Of a DNA stretch of 64,000 nt, positions 7,674 to 16,674 are shown one piece after another. Below the pieces are notes generated by a model. That model saw only the letters and a program-made list of their open reading frames with translations, was not told where the DNA came from and did no database searches. Source of the stretch: CAVTPD01 sp963736575. GTDB taxonomy: Bacteria > Bacteroidota > Bacteroidia > Cytophagales > JAAEPT01. The stretch covers positions 1,302,001-1,366,000 of the forward strand of contig CAVTPD010000003.1 of the NCBI GenBank assembly GCA_963736575.1, given 5' to 3'. The translations under genes and the position numbers were made by a program. Each line of letters opens with the position of its first letter. Position 1 is the stretch's first letter.

Positions 7674-10505
7674 TTATTTAACAATCGATTTAACCAAACT
7701 ACCAGAATCAGATTCAATTTGTACAAAGTACATACCTTTACTGAAACTACTCATGTTAATTGTAACATTGTCTACGTTTTCTGTTTCGTAAACTACTCTA
7801 CCCATCACGTCAACTAATTTTAACGATTTAGCTCCTTCAACACCGCTCATGTTAATGAAAAGGTTATTAGAAACTGGGTTCGGGTAAATTTCAATGTTGC
7901 TTTCACGTAAGAAAATTTCATTACTAGATGTAACTGTTTCAATCTGAACAGATACTTCGTCCGTAATGTCAGGGCAAGAAGAGGTTCCTCCAACAGTATA
8001 GCTAAATACATAGTCCCCCGTTTCTGTTAAACCATTAGCTGTTACGCTTTCTGAGTTTGCAGAAGGATCAAATGTTACTGTAACGCCAGTTGGTCCAGAA
8101 ACTAAAGCCCAAGTACCTACTGATGAACCTGTACCTACCAAATCAATGCTTGGTCCAGGCTTCATTATTTGTGGTTCACCTGCATCAGCTGCTCCACCGT
8201 CTAAGATGGTTACATCAACTTTTGTACGTGGTCCTTCACAAGTAGAAGTTTCAGATACAGCTTGGCTAACATAGAAAGAATAATCGCCCGCTACAGAAGT
8301 AGAAGGGATTGGTGCTGTTTCGCTAGATACACCACCTGTTGCTTCTGTATACCATTTTAAATGCAACCCGTCAATGCCGGTAGCTGTTAATTCAGAAATG
8401 TCTGTTTCTCCTTGGCAGTGCGTTACATCACTAGCCGTTGGTGCTGGTGGTGTTGTACAGAAATCTTCGCCTAAAGAAGGGTCACCCATTGTTAAGCCAG
8501 AGAAGATGATTTCTTGATCAGTAAAAGCTTTAGGAGCAAAGCTAGGGGATCCAATATCTGCACTATTTACAGGTATGATTACAACTTCAACTACTTTTGA
8601 GAAATCAAAGTCATTGTTGTTTAAATTAATATCATCTGGGTATGAAGGGTTATTCGGGTTGTTTACCGTAAGGGCATCTTTAAAATCAAAGTCAAAATTA
8701 ACAGATGCCCCTGGTGTTAAAGCAACATAATCTGGTGAAACGTGGTTTTTACTAAAGCCAATTTCATGTTTGTACCAGTTAGTTGAATCTAAATCCCCAT
8801 TTGTTTTTATAACAGTTTTATTAATAGCTAACACAGTACCGTCAGCATCTTTCATTTGGAATTTTAGATCTAAAGTAGCTGTGTTTGTAATGGGGGAAGA
8901 AACGCTTAATTTTAAAACAGCATTTTGAGTTAAATCTAATGTGTATTTCCCTTTAGCATTACCGTCACAGTATTCGCCAAAATTAAAACCAACTACATTG
9001 TAAGAACCAGCCGCTTGTGAGATAACATATTTTAAAGTACCGTCACCTTCTCTAGTAGCAATCGCTTTAAAATCTGTTGCTGGGTCGGTGTCTTCAAACC
9101 AGAAAATACCTGAAGCAGCTGCATCTGTAGCTGATGCGCATGTAGCGCCATTAACACCACCCGTAATTTCAGCAAATTGCTCATCCGACTCAAATTGGTC
9201 TGTGATACCAGTAGTAGATACATTAGATGCACCAACTACACTAATAACGTATAGTGGGGATACAGCAATTAAGTTTCCGCTTGCATCAAAAGATTTGGCG
9301 GTAATGTTATGACCACCTGCAGCTAATGTAGAAGTAGAGAAGCTATATGGACTAGAATCATCTGTTTCTAATAAGGTATTACCGCTGTAAAATTTAACAT
9401 TAGCAATAGATCCGTTTGCAACTGTTGTTGTAGCCGTAATATTTACTGTTTCACCAATATTATATTGTGTTTGATTACCATCAAAAGATAAGGTAACAGA
9501 ACCAGTAGTTACTGTTAAACCGCATTTAATAGATAAGTATGCTTTCACCAATTTACCAGATTCAGTTAATTGGTTAGAACTCCAGTTGTTCCAATTGTTC
9601 GTTCCTGGTGTTAAAACAGAAGCCGTTTCTGCTTTGTTACTAATTGCCCAGTTACAAGAACTTATTTTATTAGCTTCTAAATAATCCCACCAAATTTGAG
9701 ATTCTGTAGCATTGTAACCACCATTACCAGATGCATTACAAGTACCATATTCTGTTACAAAAATAGCTGCACCTCTGTTTAATGCATTTGTACATTTTTG
9801 TCTTAAAGAACTTTTGTGTGAATTAGCATAATAATGAAGTGTGTAAGCAATATTTGTTCCTGTAACAGGGTCGTTGGCTGCTTCGTCTACATCTTGTGAG
9901 TAGTTTTTAGTACCGCATACAATAATGTTATTGCCGTCAATTGCTCTAATAGTAGAGATAATAGTATTGTGGTAGGGCTTAATTACACTAGACCAATCTT
10001 GCTTAATGGGCTCGTTATACGGCTCATAAATAATATTTGGAAGGTCTCCATATTTATTAGCGATATGTGTAAAAAAGGTTTTGGCTTGGTTTAAATAATT
10101 AGGCGCATTGTGCGTATGGAAATCAACAACAACATATAGACCATTATCTATACAAGCTTGAATAACCGCTTCTATTTTGGCTAATTCTGCAGATGCATTA
10201 CCTACATAATTTGTGTTACCTGTCTCAACCGACATAGCGGCTCTTACAACATCTACACACCAGTCGTCTCTTAACCATTTAACTGTTTCTGTGTTATAAA
10301 ATGGACTACCTTCAGGGTAACCACTCCAGAACATAGACATACCTCTTAGTACTACGGGGTTTCCGTCTTTGTCGGATACTTTACCATTTTTAATTTGTAG
10401 TTGACCGTATTTTTCAACGGGCGTTTGCGCTTGTGCAGTTAATGCACAGAATAAAAAGAAAGCAAAAGCAATCAACTTATTCTTTTTAAGTAACTGTTTG
10501 ATCAT
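7674..10505 (-). CDS. Secreted GH5-family glycanase (cellulase-like) with Ig-like domains and T9SS type A sorting domain
   Basis: The 943-residue precursor has a signal peptide ending ALTAQAQ at about residue 27. A GH5 catalytic barrel (about 30-330) follows, with the acid/base Glu165 in EPYNEP, the nucleophile Glu252 in FVTEYG and the conserved VVVDFHTH strand. Next come a bacterial Ig-like domain (about 340-425), a beta-rich region possibly binding carbohydrate (about 430-690), a PKD/Ig-like region and a T9SS type A sorting domain (about 866-943: NIEIYPNPVSNNLFI ... GMYFVQIES). It should be exported by Sec, carried through T9SS and attached at the cell surface or released. The substrate is probably a beta-glucan such as cellulose, but GH5 also covers mannan and other glycans. 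Confidence 0.9.
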   Translation of the reverse strand: MIKQLLKKNKLIAFAFFLFCALTAQAQTPVEKYGQLQIKNGKVSDKDGNPVVLRGMSMFWSGYPEGSPFYNTETVKWLRDDWCVDVVRAAMSVETGNTNYVGNASAELAKIEAVIQACIDNGLYVVVDFHTHNAPNYLNQAKTFFTHIANKYGDLPNIIYEPYNEPIKQDWSSVIKPYHNTIISTIRAIDGNNIIVCGTKNYSQDVDEAANDPVTGTNIAYTLHYYANSHKSSLRQKCTNALNRGAAIFVTEYGTCNASGNGGYNATESQIWWDYLEANKISSCNWAISNKAETASVLTPGTNNWNNWSSNQLTESGKLVKAYLSIKCGLTVTTGSVTLSFDGNQTQYNIGETVNITATTTVANGSIANVKFYSGNTLLETDDSSPYSFSTSTLAAGGHNITAKSFDASGNLIAVSPLYVISVVGASNVSTTGITDQFESDEQFAEITGGVNGATCASATDAAASGIFWFEDTDPATDFKAIATREGDGTLKYVISQAAGSYNVVGFNFGEYCDGNAKGKYTLDLTQNAVLKLSVSSPITNTATLDLKFQMKDADGTVLAINKTVIKTNGDLDSTNWYKHEIGFSKNHVSPDYVALTPGASVNFDFDFKDALTVNNPNNPSYPDDINLNNNDFDFSKVVEVVIIPVNSADIGSPSFAPKAFTDQEIIFSGLTMGDPSLGEDFCTTPPAPTASDVTHCQGETDISELTATGIDGLHLKWYTEATGGVSSETAPIPSTSVAGDYSFYVSQAVSETSTCEGPRTKVDVTILDGGAADAGEPQIMKPGPSIDLVGTGSSVGTWALVSGPTGVTVTFDPSANSESVTANGLTETGDYVFSYTVGGTSSCPDITDEVSVQIETVTSSNEIFLRESNIEIYPNPVSNNLFINMSGVEGAKSLKLVDVMGRVVYETENVDNVTINMSSFSKGMYFVQIESDSGSLVKSIVK

Positions 10506-10568
10506 GTTTTTGTGTTTAGTTTAATATTAAAAATACCAATTATTGAGGTATGTAAAAAATGTATAAGC

Positions 10569-10585
10569 TAAAAGTTAAACTTTTA
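10569..10585. promoter_or_regulatory. Perfect palindrome upstream of the GH5 gene
   Basis: TAAAAGTT-A-AACTTTTA is a perfect 8-bp inverted repeat with a 1-nt centre, 63 bp before the GH5 start codon and downstream of the last dar-operon gene. It could be an operator or a weak terminator remnant. AT-rich palindromes arise easily, so confidence is low. Confidence 0.3.
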
Positions 10586-10649
10586 TTTGTAAAAGTATTT
10601 TTTCGACCGATTACCGGAACTTTTCTTTTAAAAAATTGATTTATAAGAG

Positions 10650-11696
10650 TTAAGCTTTTTTCAAAAGAATAAAACCATGCTGTTTTCCAAGGCTATTGTT
10701 GTATAGCAATACGGTTTTAGGTGTTTTGTCTGTTTTTTTCCAAAGGTATTCATTAGGTAATTTTTTTCCTGAAAGTAGTTGAGTTGCCAACCAAACTGAA
10801 AAACCAGATACCGTAGAGTATTCACCAACTAGATGTTTATAAACGTATGTGGCTGTTTTAGGGAAAAAGCGTTCTTCTAAATAGTTATAGAATTCATCTG
10901 ATGTTGAATCACCATTTCTGCCTACAAAAATAGCATCTATATTTTCTGGCCGTAAGTTATTTTTCTTTAAAAAGTGTATTGCTTTTTCGCCTAGCTCTTC
11001 TTTAGTGACATGGCAAATGGTATCTACATCTTTAATTTCTGCAATACTATTGGTTTGTTTTTCAGCATCAATTACAAACATAGAAAATCCTTCACCCGAT
11101 ATGGTTCCTGTGGTCTTTGAATGAAGTAATTCGGAAGAGGCTGTAATGTCTTTTTTGAAAAGCCCTTGCTGAGAGTCTATGTTATAAGTAGCTTCGGATT
11201 GTTCTTCACCACCACCTAAAAGCACACGTTTATATTTACCTTCTTCTAATAATAAAAGAGCATCTAGAAGGGCACTTTCGAATGCTATACCAAGATTTAC
11301 ATGGGTAGTGTTGTAACCGGTAGTTTTAGTCATTAATGCTAAAACACCCGCCACACAATTGGGTGTAGACTGCACAAAATCTGTTGGTGTTAGGGTGCCT
11401 TCGTTGTAATTTATTATTTGGTTTAAAAAACGTAGCGAATGGTCTATGCTACCATTTGCCGAAGCTATAATAATGGCTTCTATGTTTTTATTCTTTTCAT
11501 GAAGAGGAATTCCGGTAGCTACACTCATTTTAACTAAGCGGCTCATTCTTCGTAATAAACTTAAAGGAATAAATTCTTTATAATTAGGTTGAACAGCCCA
11601 TATTCTATCCTCATTAAAAGTTTTTACTTCATGGAAGGATGCAGCATTAGAAAAAGTTTCTTGTGCAGAAATACAAGACATGTCTTTAATAAACAT
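10650..11696 (-). CDS. Ketosynthase-like chain-length factor, no catalytic cysteine
   Basis: This 348-residue thiolase-fold protein is the last gene of the dar operon. It resembles the second ketosynthase subunit (chain-length factor) of type II systems. The nucleophile region reads VNLGIAFESALLDALLLL, where the preceding ketosynthase has TACSSSANA, so the active-site Cys is absent. The second half keeps the fold (TISGEGFSMFVIDAE; NIDAIFVGRNGDS in place of the usual HGTGT; VGEYSTVSGFSVWLATQLL in place of the GH-AAAG segment). It probably pairs with the adjacent catalytic ketosynthase and sets chain length. The gene begins 3 nt after that gene ends. Confidence 0.72.
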   Translation of the reverse strand: MFIKDMSCISAQETFSNAASFHEVKTFNEDRIWAVQPNYKEFIPLSLLRRMSRLVKMSVATGIPLHEKNKNIEAIIIASANGSIDHSLRFLNQIINYNEGTLTPTDFVQSTPNCVAGVLALMTKTTGYNTTHVNLGIAFESALLDALLLLEEGKYKRVLLGGGEEQSEATYNIDSQQGLFKKDITASSELLHSKTTGTISGEGFSMFVIDAEKQTNSIAEIKDVDTICHVTKEELGEKAIHFLKKNNLRPENIDAIFVGRNGDSTSDEFYNYLEERFFPKTATYVYKHLVGEYSTVSGFSVWLATQLLSGKKLPNEYLWKKTDKTPKTVLLYNNSLGKQHGFILLKKA

Positions 11697-11699
11697 ATA

Positions 11700-12896
11700 C
11701 TAAACTTTAGATAATATTAATGAGGAGCAATTACCGCCAAAGCCAAATGAATTAGAAAGAACATGATTAATTTCATGGTTTTCTGCATATTTAGAAATAG
11801 GGGAAAGATTGTACGTACTAATTGGCTGGGTACAATTTAAACTTGGGTAAAGCTCGTTATTTTTTAAGGCTAACAAACTAAAAATAGCTTCAATAGAACC
11901 TGCTGCGGCAAGTGTATGGCCGGTATATGTTTTTGTAGACTGAAATGGGGGAACGGTATTAAAAATTGAATGCATTCCGGTTTGTTCACAGCTATCGTTG
12001 TTTAACGTTCCTGTGCCGTGGGCATTAATGTAATTGACTTCTTCAGGTTTTATTTTAGCGGTTTTAATGGCTTCAGAAATGGAAGCAATAATTCCTGTGG
12101 CTTCTTCTGAAATAGAAGAGGGATGATGTGCGTCATTAGCATTGCCATATCCTTTTATTTCACCATAGATCTGTTTTTTGCCAACAATCTCTTCAGATTC
12201 CAAGACCAAATAAGCAGCTCCTTCACCAAGGGTAAGACCAGATCTGTTTTCATCAAACGGCATGCAAGGTTTGGGTGAAAGTATTTGTAAAGCGTTAAAT
12301 CCGTTTACCGTAAATTTGGCTAAAGCATCACTGCCGCCAACAATGGCTCTGGTACATCTACCAGACTTAATCAGTTTAGCTCCCAACATAATAGCATTTG
12401 CCGAAGAAGAACAAGCTGTATTAAAAGTGGTAGAATTTCCTTTTATATTATAACGTTTAATAATATTACTGGTATGGTTACCTGCATGGTAAGAACCTAT
12501 GTATTCGGTAGATTCACCAATTTTATTAACATCTTGGTGTAATTCGTCGGTAGTAGACATACCGCCAACGGTACTGGCAGAAATAAAAGCGGTGTTGTAA
12601 GAAGAGAGTTCTTCTGTAGTAAGTTTAGCATCACTAATGGATTGCTGAACAGCTAAAAGTGCTAGAACTTCTGTGCGAGAGATACCCTTTTCATTGGAAA
12701 TACCGGCACGTTCTTTTAAATCTTCTGTACTAAAAGGAACTTCGCCAAAAGGGAAAATTTCGGTATATCTAGATTGTAGGTGTTCAGCTTTTTTAATACC
12801 CGTGAGCCCACGTTTTAAACTGTCTCTGTTTTCTGACACATTGTTGCCAATGGCAGAAATAATACCCATACCAGTTATAAAAACGCGTTTGCTCAT
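11700..12896 (-). CDS. Beta-ketoacyl-ACP synthase (FabF-like, catalytic)
   Basis: This 398-residue type II ketosynthase has a full Cys-His-His triad. The nucleophile is Cys162 in TACSSSANA, the first His is in NAHGTGTLNNDS and the second in YTGHTLAAAGSIEAIFS. The Gly-rich C-terminal motif SFGFGGNCSSLIL is also present. It should elongate an acyl chain on the ACP encoded 4 nt upstream, paired with the Cys-less partner encoded downstream. In the dar locus the product would be one of the beta-ketoacyl substrates that DarA and DarB join, or the chain that is later esterified; which of these cannot be told from sequence. Confidence 0.87.
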   Translation of the reverse strand: MSKRVFITGMGIISAIGNNVSENRDSLKRGLTGIKKAEHLQSRYTEIFPFGEVPFSTEDLKERAGISNEKGISRTEVLALLAVQQSISDAKLTTEELSSYNTAFISASTVGGMSTTDELHQDVNKIGESTEYIGSYHAGNHTSNIIKRYNIKGNSTTFNTACSSSANAIMLGAKLIKSGRCTRAIVGGSDALAKFTVNGFNALQILSPKPCMPFDENRSGLTLGEGAAYLVLESEEIVGKKQIYGEIKGYGNANDAHHPSSISEEATGIIASISEAIKTAKIKPEEVNYINAHGTGTLNNDSCEQTGMHSIFNTVPPFQSTKTYTGHTLAAAGSIEAIFSLLALKNNELYPSLNCTQPISTYNLSPISKYAENHEINHVLSNSFGFGGNCSSLILSKV

Positions 12897-12900
12897 TTTC

Positions 12901-13170
12901 TTACCCTTTTCCGTTTTCTTTAATGTATTCTACCATGGTGTTTACGCTTTCCATGATTTTTCTACCTTTTTTAGGGTCTTTAATTTCAATACCGTATTCA
13001 CGACCTAATAATACACTTAACTCTAAAGCATCTATAGAATCTAAATCTACATTACTTTCTGGGCCAAATAAAGCAGCATCGTTATCAATGTCTTCTGGTT
13101 TAATTTCCATTAGGTTAAGGTATTCTATAATTTGTTGCTTTAGCTTAAGCGTTAATTCTTCGTTGCTCAT
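12901..13170 (-). CDS. Acyl carrier protein
   Basis: This 89-residue acidic protein has the phosphopantetheine attachment motif DLDSIDALEL, with Ser45 the modified residue, inside a four-helix carrier-protein pattern. It is encoded between the ABC permease and the FabF-like gene in the dar operon. It therefore probably serves the two ketosynthase-like proteins of this locus rather than primary fatty-acid synthesis. The motif lies at the expected distance from the N-terminus for a stand-alone ACP. Confidence 0.88.
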   Translation of the reverse strand: MSNEELTLKLKQQIIEYLNLMEIKPEDIDNDAALFGPESNVDLDSIDALELSVLLGREYGIEIKDPKKGRKIMESVNTMVEYIKENGKG

Positions 13171-13203
13171 TATTTCTATGTTATCTGTTTGTAGTGTACG
13201 AAA

Positions 13204-14481
13204 TTAAATAATTTTATTCTTTTTCAGCTTTAAGTAAGAAATGCCAAAACAGGCGGCACTAAAAACAGCTAAACCACCTAAATTCGGTAGTAAAACATTC
13301 CAATCTCCTCCGCGTAAAAACAAGGTATAAAAACCTTCTAAGCACCAATAAAGCGGAGAACAATAGGAGAATACTTTTATGTAGTCTGGCATTACAAAAC
13401 TAGGTACCCAAATACCACCAATGGCGGCTAATATTACTATAAATACAGCGCCGAAACCATTTGCCTGTTCTTGTGTGCTGGCTATTGTTCCTACGGCCAT
13501 AGCAAAACTAATGGCCGAAATGCCCGTCATAAATACAACAGCAAAGAAGGCGAATAAGTTAGATGGCAAGGTTAGTTCTGGTAAGCCAATAGCCGGGAAT
13601 GTGTGAATTGCTAAGGTGAAAATTAATGCCACTTGTAAAAAAACAGCTAATAAATAAACCATAAACTTAGCGCTTAATATTAGCGAAAAGCTGGTAGGCA
13701 TGGTTTTCAGCCTTATAAAACTACCATTTAAGCGTTCTTTTACAATGTTATTGCCAAGTGAAATCACCATAAAAAAAATGGCAAAAATAGTCCAGGCGGG
13801 TACGTTGTGTTGGCTAGAGTTGGGGTTTATTTCATTTCCTGAAAGTGTAGCGGCTTCTTGTTCTATAATTACCTTATTAGAAAGCATGGCTTCTTTCAGT
13901 TTTTCTGGTGCTTCTTTTAAGTCTAATTGCTGGCAGATTTTGGTGATTAGTAAATCCCCTTCAATACTTTGTACAAAAGCATTAATAACGTTTATAATAG
14001 AAGAGCTGTAGTTTTCTTGTAAAACAGGATCGTGATAAAATTTTACCACAGGCATTTTAAGCTCTAACGAAGGGTTGGTTTTCTTCTGAATGTCCAACTC
14101 TTGCATCATAATATTACTTACCAATAAAGATTTCTGATTTAATTTTTCAGAAAAATCGGACGGTATAAGCAAGCCTGTAAGATGATCTTCATTGTTCATC
14201 TCTTTACTTATTTCCGAAGCTTGTAATTTGTCGTTTTCAGTAATGGTAAAGAAACGAGAATCTTCCAGCATGTGTATTAAACGCTGCCCATCTTCACCTT
14301 GGTCTTGGTTAACAATAAGTATGGATATCTTATTCTCATTTACTACTTTAAAAGCACTGTCCTGAATTATGGTTATAATGTAAACCAAAATAACAGGCAT
14401 AAAGAACATTAGAGCCAAACCGGTTTTGTCGTTCCAGAGGATCAATAATTCTTTTTTAAATGCTACCCAAAATCTATACAT
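13204..14481 (-). CDS. ABC-2 type transporter permease of the dar operon
   Basis: This 425-residue membrane protein has the ABC-2 permease plan. There is one span near the N-terminus (TGLALMFFMPVILVYIITII, about residues 20-39), a large soluble loop of about 180 residues, then five or six spans in the C-terminal half, including a segment resembling ABC-2 permeases (GFGAVFIVILAAIGGIWVP). The start codon is 2 nt after the end of the ATPase gene. With that ATPase it should form an exporter that moves the resorcinol lipid, or an intermediate, across the inner membrane. The substrate is inferred from operon context alone. Confidence 0.82.
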   Translation of the reverse strand: MYRFWVAFKKELLILWNDKTGLALMFFMPVILVYIITIIQDSAFKVVNENKISILIVNQDQGEDGQRLIHMLEDSRFFTITENDKLQASEISKEMNNEDHLTGLLIPSDFSEKLNQKSLLVSNIMMQELDIQKKTNPSLELKMPVVKFYHDPVLQENYSSSIINVINAFVQSIEGDLLITKICQQLDLKEAPEKLKEAMLSNKVIIEQEAATLSGNEINPNSSQHNVPAWTIFAIFFMVISLGNNIVKERLNGSFIRLKTMPTSFSLILSAKFMVYLLAVFLQVALIFTLAIHTFPAIGLPELTLPSNLFAFFAVVFMTGISAISFAMAVGTIASTQEQANGFGAVFIVILAAIGGIWVPSFVMPDYIKVFSYCSPLYWCLEGFYTLFLRGGDWNVLLPNLGGLAVFSAACFGISYLKLKKNKII

Positions 14482-14483
14482 AA

Positions 14484-15230
14484 TTAATCTCTGTAAGACT
14501 CTCCCGTAAAGTTTATTAATAAGCCTTTTAAATCTTTAGCATTATTTTCTTCTAACAAGGCTTTTGTTTTTCCTTTAATAATTATTCTGCCGTTGTCTAT
14601 TAATGCTATTTCGTTACAGAACTCTTGCGCCTCGTCTAAGTGGTGAGAAGTATAAATAATGGTGGTTCCTTTATCATTCAACTCATTTAAAAAGCGCATA
14701 ATGGCCATCTTACTTTGTATGTCTACGCCAACAGTAGGTTCGTCTAAAAATAAAACGGAAGGTTGATGAATAATGCCAATGGCTAAGTTCATTCTTCTTT
14801 TCATACCACCAGAAAAAGCACTTACTTTTTTGTGTTGTACATCACTTAGACCTAATATTTTTAATATTTCAGAAGTTCTTGTGGCAATTTCTGCAGCCGA
14901 TAAACGGTACATAGCCCCAAAGTATTCTAAATTTTGTACTGGTGTAAGCTCTTGGTAAAAAGCATATTCTTGTGGTACAAAACCAATTTTTTGCTGAATG
15001 ATGGAAAAGTCAATACCATCTTTATAATCCCAGTAATATACATTACCAGCAGACGCATCTATTAAGCCACAAAGTATTGAAATTAAAGTAGTTTTTCCGG
15101 CTCCGTTGGGGCCTAAGATCCCAAATTTATCACCAACTTTAATCTCTAAGTTTATGTTCCGAAGGATGTCTTTTGATTCACCCGGATAGCGTTTTGCTAC
15201 ATCTTCTATTTTTAAACAAGAATCACTCAT
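14484..15230 (-). CDS. ABC transporter ATP-binding protein of the dar operon
   Basis: This 248-residue ABC ATPase has Walker A GPNGAGKTT, the Q-loop in GFVPQEYAFYQELTP, the signature FSGGMKRR, Walker B VLFLDEPTVGVD and the H-loop TSHH. These features are typical of ATPases that work with ABC-2 permeases such as the one encoded directly downstream. It is the energy-coupling half of the presumed lipid exporter. The gene begins 3 nt after the end of the BtrH-like gene, so translation is probably coupled. Confidence 0.87.
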   Translation of the reverse strand: MSDSCLKIEDVAKRYPGESKDILRNINLEIKVGDKFGILGPNGAGKTTLISILCGLIDASAGNVYYWDYKDGIDFSIIQQKIGFVPQEYAFYQELTPVQNLEYFGAMYRLSAAEIATRTSEILKILGLSDVQHKKVSAFSGGMKRRMNLAIGIIHQPSVLFLDEPTVGVDIQSKMAIMRFLNELNDKGTTIIYTSHHLDEAQEFCNEIALIDNGRIIIKGKTKALLEENNAKDLKGLLINFTGESYRD

Positions 15231-15233
15231 AAA

Positions 15234-16271
15234 CTACAGACGCAGTTTGTGCATTTTTTTAAAAGCTTGGTATTCTAATTCCGAAATTTCGGTCATAGCA
15301 TCTGCTACTTCGTTATAATCTGCTTGGGAAGTTTTTCGGCCTTTAAAAATAGCCGCCATTCTAACCGCATTATCTCTTAATAAATCACCAGATTTTGTCA
15401 TTTCTTCCGAAAAAGGAAGTAGACGATCGTCTTGTAAAATTTCAGCAGCTTGTTCTAAAAAAGCACCATATATAAATCGGAAACCACCACCACCAGTACC
15501 AATTTCTTCTTGCATTCGAACAATTTGTCCTAGATACAAACCAGCTTGTCGGTCACCTAATTGGCCTTTCCATTTTCTTATTTTATTGGCCGTGTGTTTT
15601 AAAGCGCTAGCACCAACTTGAGGGGCGGGTACTTTGGCCATCCACCAAGCCGTTTTTTTAATTCCCCTTTTAACGGCAGTTTTTAGTTGTTCGTCACTAA
15701 CGGGCTGAACATTTTTAGGATAATAAATTTGTCCGTTAGGCGCTAATGGGCCGCGGGCAAAACGTACTTCCTCTAATTCCTCGGGAGAAAGACTAGTGAT
15801 CTCTTCCATCACTGGATCACTTATGATATACCTTCCGTTTTCAAAACCATGTACAATAATGTTGTGTGCATTAAAATGGAAACGGTATTCTTTAGGGAAA
15901 TAAGGTAAATTAAACACACCTACTTGGCAACCTACGGGTTGTCCTTCGGCTAGTTTATCATCTAAATATTTTCGGGCGGCATCTTTGTTGCTAAACTTCT
16001 TTCTAGAGATTTTAACCCCTAAAGATTTACAGGCTTCTTTAAAAACAAAGCCGGGCATAATCCTGAAAGCAATAGCTGGGGCATTGTTCACCTTTAAAAA
16101 GGGTAAATGCACATAAAATAAGCCAGCACCTATACCAAACGCTAATGGTTCGTTCATGAAATCTAAACCATGATAACGGAGCAAAGCAGTTACTACGCCA
16201 TTTTCACAATGAGCCGTTTGAATGTGCTCAATCTTATTTTTGGGTGTACTTGTCAATATTTGTTCCATCAA
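15234..16271 (-). CDS. BtrH N-terminal-domain protein (acyltransferase/C39-like fold)
   Basis: This 345-residue protein resembles BtrH-type proteins. BtrH moves an acyl chain from an ACP in butirosin biosynthesis. A cysteine-protease-like triad can be proposed: Cys in TAHCENGVVTALL near residue 22, His in FNAHNIIVHGF and Asp in YIISDPVME. The C-terminal half is helical and unassigned. Such proteins recur beside DarA/DarB in Bacteroidota pigment loci. A role moving the ACP-bound chain onto the resorcinol or another acceptor is plausible but unproven. The start (two adjacent Met codons) overlaps the upstream 142-codon gene by 38 bp, so the two are translationally coupled. Confidence 0.72.
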   Translation of the reverse strand: MMEQILTSTPKNKIEHIQTAHCENGVVTALLRYHGLDFMNEPLAFGIGAGLFYVHLPFLKVNNAPAIAFRIMPGFVFKEACKSLGVKISRKKFSNKDAARKYLDDKLAEGQPVGCQVGVFNLPYFPKEYRFHFNAHNIIVHGFENGRYIISDPVMEEITSLSPEELEEVRFARGPLAPNGQIYYPKNVQPVSDEQLKTAVKRGIKKTAWWMAKVPAPQVGASALKHTANKIRKWKGQLGDRQAGLYLGQIVRMQEEIGTGGGGFRFIYGAFLEQAAEILQDDRLLPFSEEMTKSGDLLRDNAVRMAAIFKGRKTSQADYNEVADAMTEISELEYQAFKKMHKLRL

Positions 16272-16662
16272 AGTTGACCAATTCGTCGGTAGTTATTTTA
16301 AACGCTTTCGCGTAAATGTCTAATTTCTTTTTATTTAGTTTTTTAAAGACACTAGGCTTCATATGTCTTTTAATAGTGATTCCCCAAAAACCTGTATAAC
16401 CGGCCAATGTGGGCATATCCATTAACATTACTTCCATGAAAAAAGCAACCGGACTTTTGCTGCCGTTTTTTACCGCTAAAGCTGTTTCTTCAATCCTACG
16501 GTCAATTTCAGACCAAGCTTCATCTAAAGCATCAGATTTAATATCCCAACCTGTGCTTAAAGCCTTCTCGTACTTCCCGTTTTCATCCTTTACGTAACAG
16601 ACTTCTCTGGTGAAGTTTTTTAAGGCTTTCGAGGGATCCTGAGGAAGGTTGTCTTTTTTCAT
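16234..16662 (-). CDS. Unknown 142-residue protein of the dar operon
   Basis: I do not recognise a named family. The protein is soluble with no signal peptide, mixed helix content, a conserved-looking centre (FFMEVMLMDMPTLAGYTGFWGITIKRHMKP, in two pieces around residues 74-103) and a Lys-rich tail. The gene lies between darB (12 bp upstream) and the BtrH-like gene, which it overlaps by 38 bp. That tight coupling suggests a partner or accessory factor of the BtrH-like enzyme. The aromatic/Met-rich centre could bind a lipid, but this is a guess. Confidence 0.6.
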   Translation of the reverse strand: MKKDNLPQDPSKALKNFTREVCYVKDENGKYEKALSTGWDIKSDALDEAWSEIDRRIEETALAVKNGSKSPVAFFMEVMLMDMPTLAGYTGFWGITIKRHMKPSVFKKLNKKKLDIYAKAFKITTDELVNFDGTNIDKYTQK

Positions 16663-16674
16663 GATTTAGGGGTT

